Assembly: GCF_000342165.1 (NCBI RefSeq)
Contig: NZ_AMRV01000005.1
Location: 1 to 64,000 of the forward strand
From: Pacificimonas flava
GTDB lineage: Bacteria; Pseudomonadota; Alphaproteobacteria; Sphingomonadales; Sphingomonadaceae
Length of the DNA: 64,000 bases
Direction: 5' to 3'
Made by a program: the position numbers and the translations under genes. Below the pieces are notes generated by a model. That model made no database searches and had not been told where the DNA came from. It saw only the letters and a program-made list of their open reading frames with translations. Shown piece after piece: positions 37,373 through 49,415 of the stretch; the first letter of the stretch is position 1; each line of letters opens with the position of its first letter.

Positions 37373-38569
37373 ATGAATATCCACGAATATCAGGCGAAGC
37401 AGCTGCTCGCCAAGCATGGGGCGCCCATTTCCAAGGGCTTCCCGGCCTTTACGGCGGACGAGGCGGTCGAGGCGGCGAAGAAGCTGCCGGGACCGGTCTA
37501 TGTCGTGAAATCCCAGATCCACGCGGGCGGTCGCGGCAAGGGCAAGTTCGAGGGGCTGGGCGCGGATGCGGCCGGCGGCGTGCGCGTCGTCAAGTCCGTC
37601 GACGAGGTGAAGGCGAATGCCGAGGAAATGCTCGGCCGCGTTCTCGTCACGCACCAGACGGGGCCCGAGGGCAAGGAAGTGAACCGCCTCTACATCGAGG
37701 ACGGCGCCGACATCGCCAAGGAATATTACCTGTCGCTGCTGGTCGACCGCGCCAGCGGCATGCCGGCCTTCGTCGTCTCCACAGAGGGCGGCATGGACAT
37801 CGAGGACGTGGCCGCCGAGACGCCGGAAAAGATTCTGACGATTACCGTCGATCCGGCCACCGGCTATCAGCCGCATCACGGCCGCGCCGTTGCCGCCGCG
37901 CTGAAGCTGACGGGCGACACGGCCAAGAAGGCCGCGAAGCTGGGCAAGACGCTTTACGAGGCGTTCCTTGCGACGGACGCCGCCATGCTGGAGGTAAATC
38001 CGCTCGTCGAAACGGGCTCCGGTGATCTGCTGGTGCTGGATGCGAAGATGGGCTTCGACGGCAACGCGCTCTATCGTCACCCGGACATCAAGGAACTGCA
38101 CGACGAGAGCGAGGAAGCGCCCGCCGAGCTGGAGGCCGGCAAGTACGACCTGGCCTATGTGAAGCTCGACGGCAATATCGGCTGCATGGTGAACGGCGCC
38201 GGCCTCGCCATGGCGACGATGGACATCATCAAGCTGAACGGTGCGGAGCCCGCCAACTTCCTCGACGTGGGCGGCGGTGCCAGCAAGGAGAAGGTGACGG
38301 CCGCCTTCAAGATCATCCTGTCGGATGACGCGGTGGAGGGTATCCTCGTCAACATCTTCGGTGGCATCATGCGCTGCGACATCATCGCGGACGGCATCGT
38401 CGCGGCGGCGAAGGAGGTGAACCTGTCCGTGCCGCTGGTCGTGCGCCTGGAGGGCACGAATGTCGAGGAGGGCAAGAAGATCCTGGCCGACAGCGGCCTG
38501 CCGATCGTGTCCGCCGACAATCTTGGCGATGCCGCCAAAAAGATCGTCGCGGAGGTGAAGAAGGGCTGA
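37373..38569 (+). CDS. sucC: succinyl-CoA synthetase beta subunit (ADP-forming)
   Basis: ATP-grasp subunit of succinyl-CoA synthetase, which links succinyl-CoA cleavage to ATP or GTP formation. The opening [18 protein letters not shown] is diagnostic. [16 protein letters not shown] gives the nucleotide-binding loop, and LEVNPLVET and [17 protein letters not shown] the later parts of the fold. The 398-residue length is exact for the family. A hairpin lies in the 104-base gap to sucD. Confidence 0.98.
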   Translation: MNIHEYQAKQLLAKHGAPISKGFPAFTADEAVEAAKKLPGPVYVVKSQIHAGGRGKGKFEGLGADAAGGVRVVKSVDEVKANAEEMLGRVLVTHQTGPEGKEVNRLYIEDGADIAKEYYLSLLVDRASGMPAFVVSTEGGMDIEDVAAETPEKILTITVDPATGYQPHHGRAVAAALKLTGDTAKKAAKLGKTLYEAFLATDAAMLEVNPLVETGSGDLLVLDAKMGFDGNALYRHPDIKELHDESEEAPAELEAGKYDLAYVKLDGNIGCMVNGAGLAMATMDIIKLNGAEPANFLDVGGGASKEKVTAAFKIILSDDAVEGILVNIFGGIMRCDIIADGIVAAAKEVNLSVPLVVRLEGTNVEEGKKILADSGLPIVSADNLGDAAKKIVAEVKKG

Positions 38570-38575
38570 GGACCG

Positions 38576-38598
38576 GCGTGCCGGTCCCGCCGGCACGC
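38576..38598 (+). other. intercistronic hairpin between sucC and sucD
   Basis: GCGTGCCGG (38576-38584) and CCGGCACGC (38590-38598) form a perfect 9-pair stem with a 5-base loop just after the sucC stop. There is no T-run, so mRNA processing or stability control is more likely than termination. Confidence 0.5.
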
Positions 38599-38673
38599 AT
38601 CCCGACCCGCAGAACGGAATGACGCCCCCGCCCGGCAGAAGACCGGCCCGGGGGCCAGCTTCAGGAGAGCCAA

Positions 38674-39549
38674 GTGAGCATCCTTATCGACAAGAACACG
38701 AAGGTCCTGTGTCAGGGCCTGACCGGCAATACCGCCACCTTTCACACCGAGGCGGCGCTTGCCTACGGCACGAAGATGGTCGGCGGCGTCGTCCCCGGAA
38801 AGGGCGGCCAGGAGCATCTGGGCCTGCCCGTCTTCGACACGATGAGCGAGGCGATGAAGGAAACGAAGGCCGACGCGTCCGTCGTCTACGTGCCGCCCCC
38901 CTTCGCCGCCGATTCCATCATGGAGGCGATCGAGGCCGAGGTGCCGCTGATCATCTGCATCACAGAGGGCATCCCCGTCCTCGACATGGTCAAGGTGAAG
39001 CGCGCGCTGTGCGGCTCGAAATCGCGCCTGATCGGCCCGAACTGCCCCGGCGTGCTGACGCCGAACGAATGCAAGATCGGCATCATGCCGGGCAATATCT
39101 TCAAGGACGGGTCGGTCGGCGTCCTGTCGCGTTCCGGCACGCTGACCTATGAGGCGGTGGCGCAGACCTCAGCCGCGGGTCTCGGTCAGACGACGGCCGT
39201 CGGCATCGGCGGCGATCCCGTCAACGGCACCAACTTCATCGACGTCCTGGAAATGTTCCTGGAAGACGACGAGACCGAATCGATCATCATGATCGGCGAG
39301 ATCGGCGGCAGCGCCGAGGAAGAAGCCGCCGAGTTCCTGAAGAGCTATCCCAAGAAGAAGCCGATGGTCGGCTTCATCGCGGGCCGCACTGCGCCCAAGG
39401 GTCGCACCATGGGCCACGCCGGCGCGATCGTGTCGGGCGGAAAGGGCGGCGCCGAAAGCAAGATCAAGGCGATGCAGGATGCCGGCATCACGGTGGTCGA
39501 TTCCCCCAGCGAACTCGGCACCACCCTGGTCGAGGTGCTGAAGGGCTGA
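38674..39549 (+). CDS. sucD: succinyl-CoA synthetase alpha subunit
   Basis: CoA-binding, phosphohistidine-carrying partner of SucC. The GTG start at 38674 has AGGAG upstream and gives [18 protein letters not shown]. Marks include the Rossmann-like CoA domain with [39 protein letters not shown], and the active-site His in [17 protein letters not shown]. At 291 residues it is normal. It is cotranscribed with sucC and followed, after 183 bases, by sucA. Confidence 0.98.
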   Translation: MSILIDKNTKVLCQGLTGNTATFHTEAALAYGTKMVGGVVPGKGGQEHLGLPVFDTMSEAMKETKADASVVYVPPPFAADSIMEAIEAEVPLIICITEGIPVLDMVKVKRALCGSKSRLIGPNCPGVLTPNECKIGIMPGNIFKDGSVGVLSRSGTLTYEAVAQTSAAGLGQTTAVGIGGDPVNGTNFIDVLEMFLEDDETESIIMIGEIGGSAEEEAAEFLKSYPKKKPMVGFIAGRTAPKGRTMGHAGAIVSGGKGGAESKIKAMQDAGITVVDSPSELGTTLVEVLKG

Positions 39550-39732
39550 TCGACCCGCGGCCATTCGGGTCCGTCCGCGCATCGGCGCGCGGGCGGCCTG
39601 AGCCGCTGAAGGTTGAAGCCGGCCGCCGACACGCTAAGTGGACCCGTGACAGGCCGATCGCGTTGGGGAGGGGCGCCCCGGCTGAAATATTCGTGCGCGC
39701 CGTGATGGGCGCGGGCAGGAGAGAGTAGCCGC

Positions 39733-42642
39733 ATGGGCTTTGAAGGCGAGTTTCCGGACGCACTCGAGAATGTGGGCGCAGGCTTCATCGAAGCGCTCTA
39801 CCGCAAATATGCGGACGATCCGGATAGTGTCGACATAAGCTGGCGCCGCTATTTCGAGGGTCTGGAGCGCGTTGCCGATTCGAACGGCCCCTCCTGGCAG
39901 CGCAGCGGCTGGCCGGTCGCGACCACGGATGATCTGACCGCCGCGCTCGATCCGACGCAGATGTCGGTCGAGCAGCCGGTGTCTCCGAAACTGACCGGCG
40001 CGATCGCGCCTGCCCCCAAGAGCGACGACCGCCGGCAGGTTTCCGCCGAGGACATTCGCCGCGCGGCGGAGGATTCGCTGCGCGCGATGATGCTCGTCCG
40101 TACCTACCGCGTGCGCGGGCACCTGGCGGCCGAATTGGACCCTCTCGGCCTGTCGAAGCGCGAGATTCCGGAAGAGTTGACGCCGGAATATCACGGCTTC
40201 ACCGGCGCCGATCAGCAGCGCGTCGTGCATCTGGGCGGTGTCATGGGGCTGGAGGCGACGACGGTCGCCGATCTCGTCGCCATTCTGCGGCGCAATTATT
40301 GCGGCCATGTCGGCGTCGAGTACATGCACATCAACGACGATGAGGAGCGCCGCTTCATCCAGGAGCGTGTGGAAGGCCGCGAGAACGAGATTCACTTCAC
40401 CGACATTGGCAAGCGCGCGATCCTCAACAAGCTGATCGAGGCGGAGGAGTTCGAGGGCTTCCTGGGCCGCAAATATGTCGGCACCAAGCGTTTCGGCCTG
40501 GACGGCGGCGAGGCCATGGTCCCGGCGCTGGAAAGCATCATCAAATATGGCGGCGCCGGCGGCGTGAAGGAAATCGTCATCGGCATGTCGCATCGCGGCC
40601 GGCTGAACGTCCTTGCCAACGTCATGCAGAAGCCGTTCCAGGCGATCTTCCACGAGTTCGCCGGCGGCAGTTCCAATCCGGAGGATGTCGGCGGCTCCGG
40701 CGACGTGAAATATCATCTCGGCACCTCCACCGACCGCGACTTCGACGGCAATGAGGTGCATTTGTCGCTGACGCCGAACCCCTCCCATCTGGAGGCGGTG
40801 GACCCTGTCGTCCTCGGCAAGGCGCGGGCTGCGCAGCAGCTTCGCGGAGACGAGAGCCGCGATCAGGTCATGCCGCTTCTTCTTCATGGCGACGCCGCCT
40901 TCGCGATGCAGGGCGTCGTGGCGGAATGCTTCGGCTTGATGGGGGTCGATGGTTATTCGACCGGCGGCTGCATTCATTTCGTCATCAACAACCAGATCGG
41001 CTTCACCACCAGCCCGCAATTCGCGCGCTCCAGCCCCTACCCGTCCGACATGGCGAAGATCGTGCAGGCGCCGATCTTTCATGTGAACGGCGACGATCCG
41101 GAGGCGGTGACCTTTGCGACGAAGGTGGCCGTGGAATACCGCGAGCGCTTCAACCGCGACGTCGTCATCGACATGTGGTGCTATCGCCGCTTCGGCCACA
41201 ATGAGGGGGACGAGCCCAGCTTCACCCAGCCGCTGATGTACAAGGCGATCAAGAAGAAGGCGTCGGTCGCCAAGATGTACACGCAGCGCCTGGTGGACGA
41301 GGGCGTCGTCGATGCGGACTGGGCCTCCGGCCGCGCCGACGAATTCAAGGCGATGCTCGAAAGAGATTTCGAGGCGGCGCCGAGCTACAAGCCGAACAAG
41401 ATGGACTGGTTCGAGGGGCGCTGGGCCGGCCTCGGCATGCCCGGCGGCGGCGAAGGTGACCGGCGCGCGGCGGAAACCGGCGTCTCTTCCGACACGTTGC
41501 AGGGCATCATGAAAGCCATCTCCGACGTGCCGGAGGGGTTCGCCATGCACCGCACCTTGAAGCGCGTCATGGATGCGCGTGTGAAGGCGGTGGAAACGGG
41601 CGAGGGGATCGACTGGGCCACGGCCGAATCGCTGGCCTTCGGTTCGCTGCTGCAGGAGGGCTTCGGCGTACGCCTGTCGGGCCAGGATTCGGGGCGCGGC
41701 ACGTTCAGCCAGCGCCACGCCGTCTGGGTCGATCAGAACTCCTCCGACAAGTATCTGCCGCTGAAGCGCATCGATGAAAGCTTCAAGGTCTATGACAGCC
41801 CGCTGTCCGAATATGCCGTCCTCGGTTTCGAATATGGCTATGCGCTGACCGATCCGAAATCGCTCGTCATGTGGGAGGCGCAGTTCGGCGATTTCGCCAA
41901 TGGCGCGCAGATCATGATCGACCAGTTCATCGCGTCCGGCGAGGCGAAATGGAACCGGGCCAACGGTCTCGTCCTGCTGCTGCCGCACGGCTATGAGGGG
42001 CAGGGGCCGGAGCACAGTTCCGCGCGTCTCGAACGCTTCCTGCAGCTGTGTGCGCACGACAATATGCAGGTCGCCAACTGCACGACGCCGGCGAATTACT
42101 TCCACATTCTGCGCCGCCAGATGCACCGCGATTTCCGCAAGCCGCTCGTGATCATGACGCCGAAGTCGCTGCTGCGGCACAAGGCGGCGGTGTCCGGTCT
42201 CGAAGACCTGAGCGGCGACAGTCATTTCCGCCGTATCCTGTCGGATCGGACCGAGATCGACGACGAGAAGGTGAAGCGTCTCATCCTCTGTTCCGGCAAG
42301 GTCTATTACGACCTGGCGGACAAGCGCGACGAGCTTGGTCTGGACGACACCTCCATCGTCCGCATCGAGCAGCTCTACCCCTTTCCGACCGATCCGCTGG
42401 CGCTGCGTCTGGCGCGCATGTCGAACCTGGAAACGGTGGTCTGGGCGCAGGAGGAGCCGAAGAACAACGGCTCCTGGTTCTTCGTCCAGCCGTTCATCGA
42501 GAAGGCGCTGGCCGATGCGAAACAGGGGCCTGCCCGTCCGGTCTATGCCGGCCGGGAAGCGTCCGCGGCGCCGGCCACGGGTCTTGCCTCTCGCCACGCC
42601 GCCCAGCAGAAACAGCTTGTCGAGGACGCGCTGACCGCCTGA
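39733..42642 (+). CDS. sucA: 2-oxoglutarate dehydrogenase E1 component
   Basis: Thiamine-diphosphate decarboxylase of the 2-oxoglutarate dehydrogenase complex. It is 969 residues long, with the N-terminal E2-binding segment ([24 protein letters not shown]). Other marks are [18 protein letters not shown], the substrate/ThDP motifs [15 protein letters not shown] and [14 protein letters not shown], the ThDP motif containing [14 protein letters not shown] through INNQIGFTT, and the transketolase-like C-terminal [20 protein letters not shown]. All expected regions are intact. Confidence 0.98.
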   Translation: MGFEGEFPDALENVGAGFIEALYRKYADDPDSVDISWRRYFEGLERVADSNGPSWQRSGWPVATTDDLTAALDPTQMSVEQPVSPKLTGAIAPAPKSDDRRQVSAEDIRRAAEDSLRAMMLVRTYRVRGHLAAELDPLGLSKREIPEELTPEYHGFTGADQQRVVHLGGVMGLEATTVADLVAILRRNYCGHVGVEYMHINDDEERRFIQERVEGRENEIHFTDIGKRAILNKLIEAEEFEGFLGRKYVGTKRFGLDGGEAMVPALESIIKYGGAGGVKEIVIGMSHRGRLNVLANVMQKPFQAIFHEFAGGSSNPEDVGGSGDVKYHLGTSTDRDFDGNEVHLSLTPNPSHLEAVDPVVLGKARAAQQLRGDESRDQVMPLLLHGDAAFAMQGVVAECFGLMGVDGYSTGGCIHFVINNQIGFTTSPQFARSSPYPSDMAKIVQAPIFHVNGDDPEAVTFATKVAVEYRERFNRDVVIDMWCYRRFGHNEGDEPSFTQPLMYKAIKKKASVAKMYTQRLVDEGVVDADWASGRADEFKAMLERDFEAAPSYKPNKMDWFEGRWAGLGMPGGGEGDRRAAETGVSSDTLQGIMKAISDVPEGFAMHRTLKRVMDARVKAVETGEGIDWATAESLAFGSLLQEGFGVRLSGQDSGRGTFSQRHAVWVDQNSSDKYLPLKRIDESFKVYDSPLSEYAVLGFEYGYALTDPKSLVMWEAQFGDFANGAQIMIDQFIASGEAKWNRANGLVLLLPHGYEGQGPEHSSARLERFLQLCAHDNMQVANCTTPANYFHILRRQMHRDFRKPLVIMTPKSLLRHKAAVSGLEDLSGDSHFRRILSDRTEIDDEKVKRLILCSGKVYYDLADKRDELGLDDTSIVRIEQLYPFPTDPLALRLARMSNLETVVWAQEEPKNNGSWFFVQPFIEKALADAKQGPARPVYAGREASAAPATGLASRHAAQQKQLVEDALTA

Positions 42643-42706
42643 TCCTCCTTCCCATACGAAGTCTCGATCAGCCCAATTTTCACGATCAGAAGGACGAACC
42701 CCGAAA

Positions 42707-44007
<1,301 letters not shown>

Positions 44008-44008
<1 letters not shown>

Positions 44009-44073
44009 GGCGGAACACCGCCCGAAAAGGGAAAAACAAGGGTCGGCGCACCTTACCTTTGACGCGCCGACCC
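44008..44073 (+). terminator. paired hairpins ending the suc transcript
   Basis: A first stem GGGCGG/CCGCCC (44008-44023) overlaps the last base of the sucB stop. It is followed by A-rich sequence and a second, 10-pair stem GGGTCGGCGC (44040-44049) with GCGCCGACCC (44064-44073). Together they probably terminate or protect the 3' end. Confidence 0.6.
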
Positions 44074-44128
44074 GTCGCCTGCCGACCTGCCGCCTGCGCC
44101 CTGTCAAGTTTCTCTCCCTCCCCAAACC

Positions 44129-44275
44129 ATCATCCCGGCGAAGGCCGGGATCCACCTCCGAAGCCTGATCTAAGACGCAGCCGTTCAGAACACCCGCATG
44201 GCCTAACCCCATTCGAAACGCCGGCAGCGGCTGCGACACCGGGAGGTAGATCCCAGCCTTCGCTGGGATGACGGT
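44129..44275. repeat. composite repeat copy 1 (~150 bases)
   Basis: The left palindromic arm CATCCCGGCGAAGGCCGGGA is followed by TCCACCT and a conserved ~95-base core (containing GACGCAGCCGTTCAG and GGCAGCGGCTGCGA). The right arm TCCCAGCCTTCGCTGGGATG points the other way. Copies 2 and 3 follow at intervals of about 335 and 302 bases. The gene-free stretch 44009-45005 consists of these three copies and related spacer sequence; I found no coding region in it that I could support. Confidence 0.88.
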
Positions 44276-44464
44276 CGAGGGGATGGCTTTGATGAAGCGC
44301 GGCGAGTGTCACGAGCGAACCGAAATCCGAACAAAACGCACCCAGCGCAGTCGTGAGGAGAGGCGGGACGGCCAACCGTCGCCTGCTGCAGGGAGGGCTG
44401 GACGTCCTACCTCCGCCCACCACGAGGAAAGCTGGTCGTTCTCTCACCACCTCACAACCAACGA

Positions 44465-44613
44465 CCGTCATCCCGGCGAACGCCGGGATCCACCCCCTGA
44501 GCTTGATCTAAGACGCAGCCGTTCAGACACCCGGCATGGCCTAACCCCATTCGAAGCGCCGGCAGCGGCTGCGAAACCGGGAGGTGGATCCCAGCCTTCG
44601 CTGGGATGACGAT
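44465..44613. repeat. composite repeat copy 2
   Basis: Same architecture as copy 1: left arm CATCCCGGCGAACGCCGGGA, conserved core, right arm TCCCAGCCTTCGCTGGGATG. The spacer after it (about 44614-44766) is also related to the spacer after copy 1, both containing a motif like GTCACGAG-GAACCGA, so the whole ~300-base unit is tandemly repeated and not only the composite element. Confidence 0.88.
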
Positions 44614-44766
44614 TTTAGAGGGAGCGGCACGGGTGACGCGCGCCGAATGTCACGAGTGAACCGACACCCGAACGAACCGGATCCCGCAACCGTGGGGAGG
44701 GCTAGCCGCTCAACTCGCCCCCTGCGAGAAGGGCTGACCGCCCTCTTACCACCGCACACCTAACGA

Positions 44767-44914
44767 CCGTCATCCCAGCGAAGGCTGGGATCCACCTCCT
44801 AAGCTTTATCTAAGGCGCAGCCGTGCAGAATACCCGGCATGGCCTCGCCCATTCGAAACGTCGGGCGGCGGCTGCGAAACCAAGAGGTGGATCCCAGCCT
44901 TCGCTGGGATGACG
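44767..44914. repeat. composite repeat copy 3
   Basis: Left arm CATCCCAGCGAAGGCTGGGA, a slightly diverged core (GGCGCAGCCGTGCAG), and right arm TCCCAGCCTTCGCTGGGATG. It is followed by about 90 bases that again begin like the earlier spacers (GTGAAGCGTGAACC) before the DUF885 gene's 3' end. Confidence 0.88.
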
Positions 44915-45005
44915 GGGTCGAGGGGTTGCCCATGTGAAGCGTGAACCAAGCCCCCGCTCGCTATCGCGACGAGCACCAGCGGCATTCGCGCCACCGCCCG
45001 CGGCT

Positions 45006-46862
45006 CTACCCGCCCGTTCTTTGCGCGATCCAATCGTCGATCTTGCGCTCCAGAATGGGCAGGGGCAGCGCGCCGGTCATCAGCACCTGCGCGTGGAACT
45101 CCCGCGGATCGAAGCGATCTCCGAGCGCGTCCATCGCCTTCTTCTTCAGTTCCTGAATCTTCAGCGCGCCGATCTTGTAGGACACGGCCTGGCTGGGGAT
45201 GGCGATGTAGCGCTCGACCTCCGAAATCGCGTCGACCTCCGGCATGCCCGAATTGTCGAGCATGTATTTGATCGCCTGATCGCGGGTCCAGCCCTTGGAA
45301 TGCAGGCCGGTGTCGACGACCAGCCGCATGGCGCGCAGCATCTCGTCGTTCAGATGCCCGAAGCGTTGATAGGGGTCGGTGAACAGGCCCAGTTCCGGCC
45401 CCAGCGTTTCGGCGTAAAGCGCCCAGCCCTCCACGAAGGCGGTGTTGCCGCCAAAGCGCATGAAGCTCGGCAGCGCCTCGTTCTCCTGCGCCAGGCTGAT
45501 CTGGAAATGGTGCCCGGGCGACCCCTCGTGCAGGTACAGCGTCTCCATGCCATAGGTCTGCCGGTTATCGAGGTCGTAGGCGTTGAAATAGAAGACGCCC
45601 GGCCGGCTGCCGTCCGGCGTACCGCTATTATAGGATCCGGCGGCTTCTCCCGCCTCTCGGAAGGGTTCGACGCGGCGAATTTCCAGCGGGCTTTTGGGGA
45701 TGGTCGAAAACTGCTCGCCGATTCTCGCGTCCACCTTCGCGCCGATGTCGTAGAAGCCCTGCGTGAAGCTCTCGACGCTCTTCGGCTTGAACTGCGGGTC
45801 GGTGCGCAGGAACTCGAAGAAGTCCGCCAGCGTCCCCTCGAAACCGACCTCGGTCTTGATCGCCTCCATCTGCCCCCGGATCCGCGCGACCTCGCTCAGG
45901 CCGAGCTCGTGAATATAGTCGGGCTCCAGGGGCAGCGTCGTCGTTTCCTCGATCAGCCGCTTGTACAGCGTTTCGCCGCCCTTCATGGCCGACAGGCCGA
46001 CCTGATCGCGCGCCTGCGCGACATATTCGTCCGCCAGGAAATCGCGCAGCCGGCGATAGGCGGGGAAAATGTCGCCCCGGATGACGCGCTCATATTCCGC
46101 TGCCAGCCGCGCCTTGTCCGCCTCCGAAAAGCTGTCCGGAAAGTTCAGCGCCGGCGCGTAGTAGGGCGAATCCTTCGGGTCCTGCGCCAGCTGCGTGTCC
46201 AGCTGCCCAATGACGTTGTTGATCGTCAGCCTGGTCTCGACGACGCCGCTCGCCATCCCTTCGCGAAAGCGCTGGACGGCCCTGTCCATCAGTTCCACGA
46301 ACTGCGCATGCCGTTTCAGATTGTTCTCGTAATCCTCGACCGTCTTGAACGGCGCCGCGCCCTCACCGCTCGCCAGCACCGGATAGGAGGTGTGGAAGCC
46401 GTAGAAATGGTTCAGCGGCCGCACCACTTGCAGCGCGATAAGCTCGTCCGTCAGCCCCTCGATCGCCTGCGTCTTCTCATATTCGAAGACATCGTAGGCC
46501 AGGCGGTCGGTTTCGTTCAGCGCACTGCGGTCGATGGCCTGCAGGGCCGCCACCTCTGACTGCGCTGCGGCCTTCTCAGCCGCGTAATACGCGTCGGTCA
46601 GATAATTGCCGAGGCGGTCGGCGTAGCGCATGTCGCCGCGCGCGAGCGCCGATAGCGGGTTCCGCTTCAGCTGGTCCTCGTCCGACGTCCGGAACAGGGC
46701 CCACAGCGCCGCATGGGCCGCGTCCTGGCTGCCGCTTGCAACGGCGGCACCATCCCCGGCCTGCGCGGGCGGCGGCGGGGCGGCGGTTTCGCCCGGCGCT
46801 CCTGCGCATGCAGACAGGGCGGCGGCAAGCGCCAGGATGGACAGACCGTGACTGATATTCAT
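45006..46862 (-). CDS. DUF885 family lipoprotein (putative metallopeptidase-like)
   Basis: A 618-residue DUF885 protein. The ATG at 46862, with GGGAGC upstream, begins with a lipoprotein signal (MNISHGLSILALAAALSAC, lipobox Cys19). It is therefore probably anchored in the cell envelope. The family pattern includes SGTPDGSRPGVFYFNAYD, then the zinc-peptidase-like HEGSPGHHFQ, FVEGWALYAETLG, GLHSKGWTRDQAIKYML and VSYKIGALKIQELK. The HExxx-HH region resembles M1/M3-like zinc sites, and peptidase activity is inferred but not established for most members. It runs against sucB across the repeat region. Confidence 0.9.
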   Translation of the reverse strand: MNISHGLSILALAAALSACAGAPGETAAPPPPAQAGDGAAVASGSQDAAHAALWALFRTSDEDQLKRNPLSALARGDMRYADRLGNYLTDAYYAAEKAAAQSEVAALQAIDRSALNETDRLAYDVFEYEKTQAIEGLTDELIALQVVRPLNHFYGFHTSYPVLASGEGAAPFKTVEDYENNLKRHAQFVELMDRAVQRFREGMASGVVETRLTINNVIGQLDTQLAQDPKDSPYYAPALNFPDSFSEADKARLAAEYERVIRGDIFPAYRRLRDFLADEYVAQARDQVGLSAMKGGETLYKRLIEETTTLPLEPDYIHELGLSEVARIRGQMEAIKTEVGFEGTLADFFEFLRTDPQFKPKSVESFTQGFYDIGAKVDARIGEQFSTIPKSPLEIRRVEPFREAGEAAGSYNSGTPDGSRPGVFYFNAYDLDNRQTYGMETLYLHEGSPGHHFQISLAQENEALPSFMRFGGNTAFVEGWALYAETLGPELGLFTDPYQRFGHLNDEMLRAMRLVVDTGLHSKGWTRDQAIKYMLDNSGMPEVDAISEVERYIAIPSQAVSYKIGALKIQELKKKAMDALGDRFDPREFHAQVLMTGALPLPILERKIDDWIAQRTGG

Positions 46863-47025
46863 GAAAGCTCCCGGATCATGGGGGGCGAGCTGCCGCAACG
46901 GCCGGCACGTCCCGAATTGCCCCCGGCCGTGCCGCCGCCCCCGATGCGCTTGTGGCTAGGCCAGCGACCTGCCTCGCGCAAGTCACAGGTGCCGTTGGGG
47001 CCGGCCGCCTCTAACCCTGAGGGCC

Positions 47026-48336
47026 ATGCGTCAACCTGCCGCCCGCCTTTTGGCCTATGCCGGACCCGGTATCCCGATCGCGGCCATGGGCCTGCCCCTC
47101 GTCGCGTTCCTGCCGCCCTATTACGCGGGCGAACTCGGTCTCAACCTCGCGGCGGTCGGCCTTGTCTTCTTCCTGGTGCGCGCGCTCGACGTGCCGTTCG
47201 ACCCGCTCGTCGGACACTGGGCCGACAATACGCGCACGCGCCTCGGCCGGTTCAAGCCATGGCTGATCGGGGGCGGTCTTGCCGCCTTCGTCGCCACGGC
47301 CCTCGTCTTCTTTCCGCCGGAGGGTGTCGGTACAGCCTTTCTGTTCCTGACGCTGCTCGCGCTATACGCCGGCCAGTCCTGCATCAACGTACCCCACACA
47401 TCGTGGGGCGCGACGATTTCCAGCGACTATCACGAGCGCAGCCGGGTCTTCAGCTTTTGGCAGGGCGGTCATCTGGTCGGCCTCGTCCTCGTCCTGCTGC
47501 TGCCGGCGATTCTCGACGGCGTGCTGGGGGAGGATGCGCCCGGCGCGGTGCAGGCCATGGGCATCTTCATTCTCGTATCGCTGCCGGTGGCGATCCTGTG
47601 CGCCGTCATCTTCGTTCCGCGCAGCAACAACCGCGTCGATCATCCGAAGATCGGCTGGCAGGAATTGAAGCTGTTCTTCGGTCAGGGCGAATTGCGGACG
47701 CTGCTGATCGTCGACATCCTGTTCAGCCTCGGCGCCGGTTCGCTTGGCGCGCTGCTGCGCTTCTTCCTGGAACAATCGCGCGGGTTCACCGACACGGGTT
47801 CCTCGCTCATGCTGCTGGTCTTCTTCGTCAGTGGGCTGGCCGCGCTGCCGCTGTGGCTCGCCCTCGCGAGGCGCATCGGCAAGGCGCGCACGACAGGCGC
47901 GGCCTGCCTCTACCACATGACGCTCCATGTCGCGGCCTTCCCGTTCCTGTCCGGCGACAATGTCGGCCTCGGCATCGTCCTGATGGCGTTGGCCGGTATC
48001 AGCTTTGCCGCCCCCACATTTCTCCTGCGTTCGATTCTCGCCGATTTCAACGACGCTGCGAAGGAGAAGGGGGCGAACGACCGCATCGGCCTCTTGAACG
48101 CGGTTCTGACGACGGCGCAGAAACTCGGCTACGCCGTGCCGGTCGGGGTCTTGTTGCCGCTTCTCGATCTGGCCGGCTTCAATGCGGAGCCGGGCGCGCA
48201 AAACACGCCCGAGTCGCTGTTCTGGCTGGAAACCGTGTGGTTCTGCGTCATTCCCGTCACCTTGCTGCCGGCGGCGCTGTTCATGGTCTTTCTGAAAAGC
48301 GACCGCCTGCGCCATGCCGCCAGCCGCGCTGCGTAG
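47026..48336 (+). CDS. MFS transporter of the GPH (MelB-like) family
   Basis: A 436-residue polytopic transporter with about 12 membrane segments. MelB/GPH hallmarks are the cytoplasmic loop [28 protein letters not shown] and the middle pattern [28 protein letters not shown], with the N-terminal [24 protein letters not shown] members carry sugars or glycosides by sodium or proton symport, but distant members move other solutes; the substrate is unknown. It is divergent from the DUF885 gene (about 160 bases apart) and stands alone. Confidence 0.88.
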   Translation: MRQPAARLLAYAGPGIPIAAMGLPLVAFLPPYYAGELGLNLAAVGLVFFLVRALDVPFDPLVGHWADNTRTRLGRFKPWLIGGGLAAFVATALVFFPPEGVGTAFLFLTLLALYAGQSCINVPHTSWGATISSDYHERSRVFSFWQGGHLVGLVLVLLLPAILDGVLGEDAPGAVQAMGIFILVSLPVAILCAVIFVPRSNNRVDHPKIGWQELKLFFGQGELRTLLIVDILFSLGAGSLGALLRFFLEQSRGFTDTGSSLMLLVFFVSGLAALPLWLALARRIGKARTTGAACLYHMTLHVAAFPFLSGDNVGLGIVLMALAGISFAAPTFLLRSILADFNDAAKEKGANDRIGLLNAVLTTAQKLGYAVPVGVLLPLLDLAGFNAEPGAQNTPESLFWLETVWFCVIPVTLLPAALFMVFLKSDRLRHAASRAA

Positions 48337-48598
48337 CGTGGTGAGCGGCCGGCCAGTTGACCAGCACCCCGATCCGCGGTTCCCCTTAGAAAGGCCCTAT
48401 CGGTCCGGACGCGGGCGCGCTATGATAAAGATTGCCGAAAATGCTTTTCGGCGGATTAAGGGACGCCCGCGGCGCGCGGGAACGAATATTAGATGTGCTG
48501 CCTTCGCATTTCGGCTTTACCGATTCGAGTGGGGGTCAGAGCGGCCGGACGCGCCAGGTCGGCTGCGAATCGAGACGGTAGAGTGGACGAGGGATCGA

Positions 48599-49408
48599 AT
48601 GAGTTCTGACGGACGCCGGCGCGGACGCGGCCGGGACAAGGGTCGTGGCGGCGACGATTTTTTTGGCGCGGAAGAGCCTTATGGCGGCCAGAGCTATGAC
48701 CGCGGCGGCTTCGGCGGCGGCAATTTCGGAAATGATCGTGGCGGCGGCTATGGCGGCGGCGGTGGCGGTTACGGCCAGGACCGCGGCGGCTTCGGTGGCG
48801 GCGGCGGTTATGGCGGTGGCTATGGCGACGATCGCGGCGGACGCGGCGGCGGCGGCGGCTTTCGCGGTGGCGGCGGCGGCGGTGGCCGCGATGCCGGCAT
48901 GTCGCTTGGCAACGCCAGCGGCACGGTAAAATGGTTCAACCCGACGAAGGGCTTCGGCTTCATCGCGCGCGACGAGGGTGAGGACGTCTTCGTTCACATC
49001 AGCGCCGTCGAGCGCGCCGGCCACACCACCCTGGCAGAGGGGCAGGCCGTGCGTTTCAACCTGATGGACCGCGGTGGACGCCTGTCCGCATCGGACCTGG
49101 AGATCGACGGCGAGGCTCCGGCAGCACCGGCACGCGCACCGCGTCAGGATCAAGGCGGCGGCGGCAGCCGCGACCAGGATGTCGACTTCACGCCCGGCGA
49201 ACGGCTGGATGGTGCGGTCAAATTCTTCAATGCCATGAAGGGTTTCGGCTTCCTCAGTCGCGACGATGGGCAGCCCGATGCCTTCGTGCACATCAGCGCG
49301 CTGGAACGCTCGGGCATGCAGAGCCTGACCGAGGGGCAGCGCGTGTCCTTCGAGCTGGCCCGCGATCGGCGTGGACGCGTGTCCGCCGACAAGATCGAGC
49401 TGATCTGA
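48599..49408 (+). CDS. double cold-shock-domain protein with Gly/Arg-rich N-terminus
   Basis: A 269-residue nucleic-acid-binding protein. I choose ATG 48599 with GAGGGA upstream; an in-frame ATG at 48421 would add about 60 residues of unlikely sequence. Residues 1-105 are almost entirely Gly, Arg, Asp, Tyr and Phe with RGG/GYGG repeats, a disordered RNA-binding type of region. Two cold-shock domains follow: about 107-172 ([30 protein letters not shown]) and about 204-269 ([30 protein letters not shown]), each with RNP1- and RNP2-like motifs. Double-CSD proteins are known in alphaproteobacteria; the long RGG-like head is the distinctive part here. Confidence 0.88.
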   Translation: MSSDGRRRGRGRDKGRGGDDFFGAEEPYGGQSYDRGGFGGGNFGNDRGGGYGGGGGGYGQDRGGFGGGGGYGGGYGDDRGGRGGGGGFRGGGGGGGRDAGMSLGNASGTVKWFNPTKGFGFIARDEGEDVFVHISAVERAGHTTLAEGQAVRFNLMDRGGRLSASDLEIDGEAPAAPARAPRQDQGGGGSRDQDVDFTPGERLDGAVKFFNAMKGFGFLSRDDGQPDAFVHISALERSGMQSLTEGQRVSFELARDRRGRVSADKIELI

Positions 49409-49415
49409 CCCGACC

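Noticed and set aside
44268-44609. Short open frames inside the repeat kilobase (for example 113 codons at 44268)
   Set aside because: They are made of repeat arms and core read through, without ribosome-binding sites or recognisable protein features.
44127-44916. CRISPR array
   Set aside because: The repeats are ~150 bases long, there are only three copies with ~300-base spacing and related spacers, and no cas genes are present.
44934-46559. A 541-codon plus-strand open frame opposite the DUF885 gene
   Set aside because: Shadow of the minus-strand gene, which has lipobox and the HEGSPGHH motif; the reverse frame has no conserved pattern.
48421-48598. Start of the cold-shock protein at 48421
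   Set aside because: The extra ~60 residues do not resemble the Gly-rich head, and the ATG at 48599 has its own ribosome-binding site.
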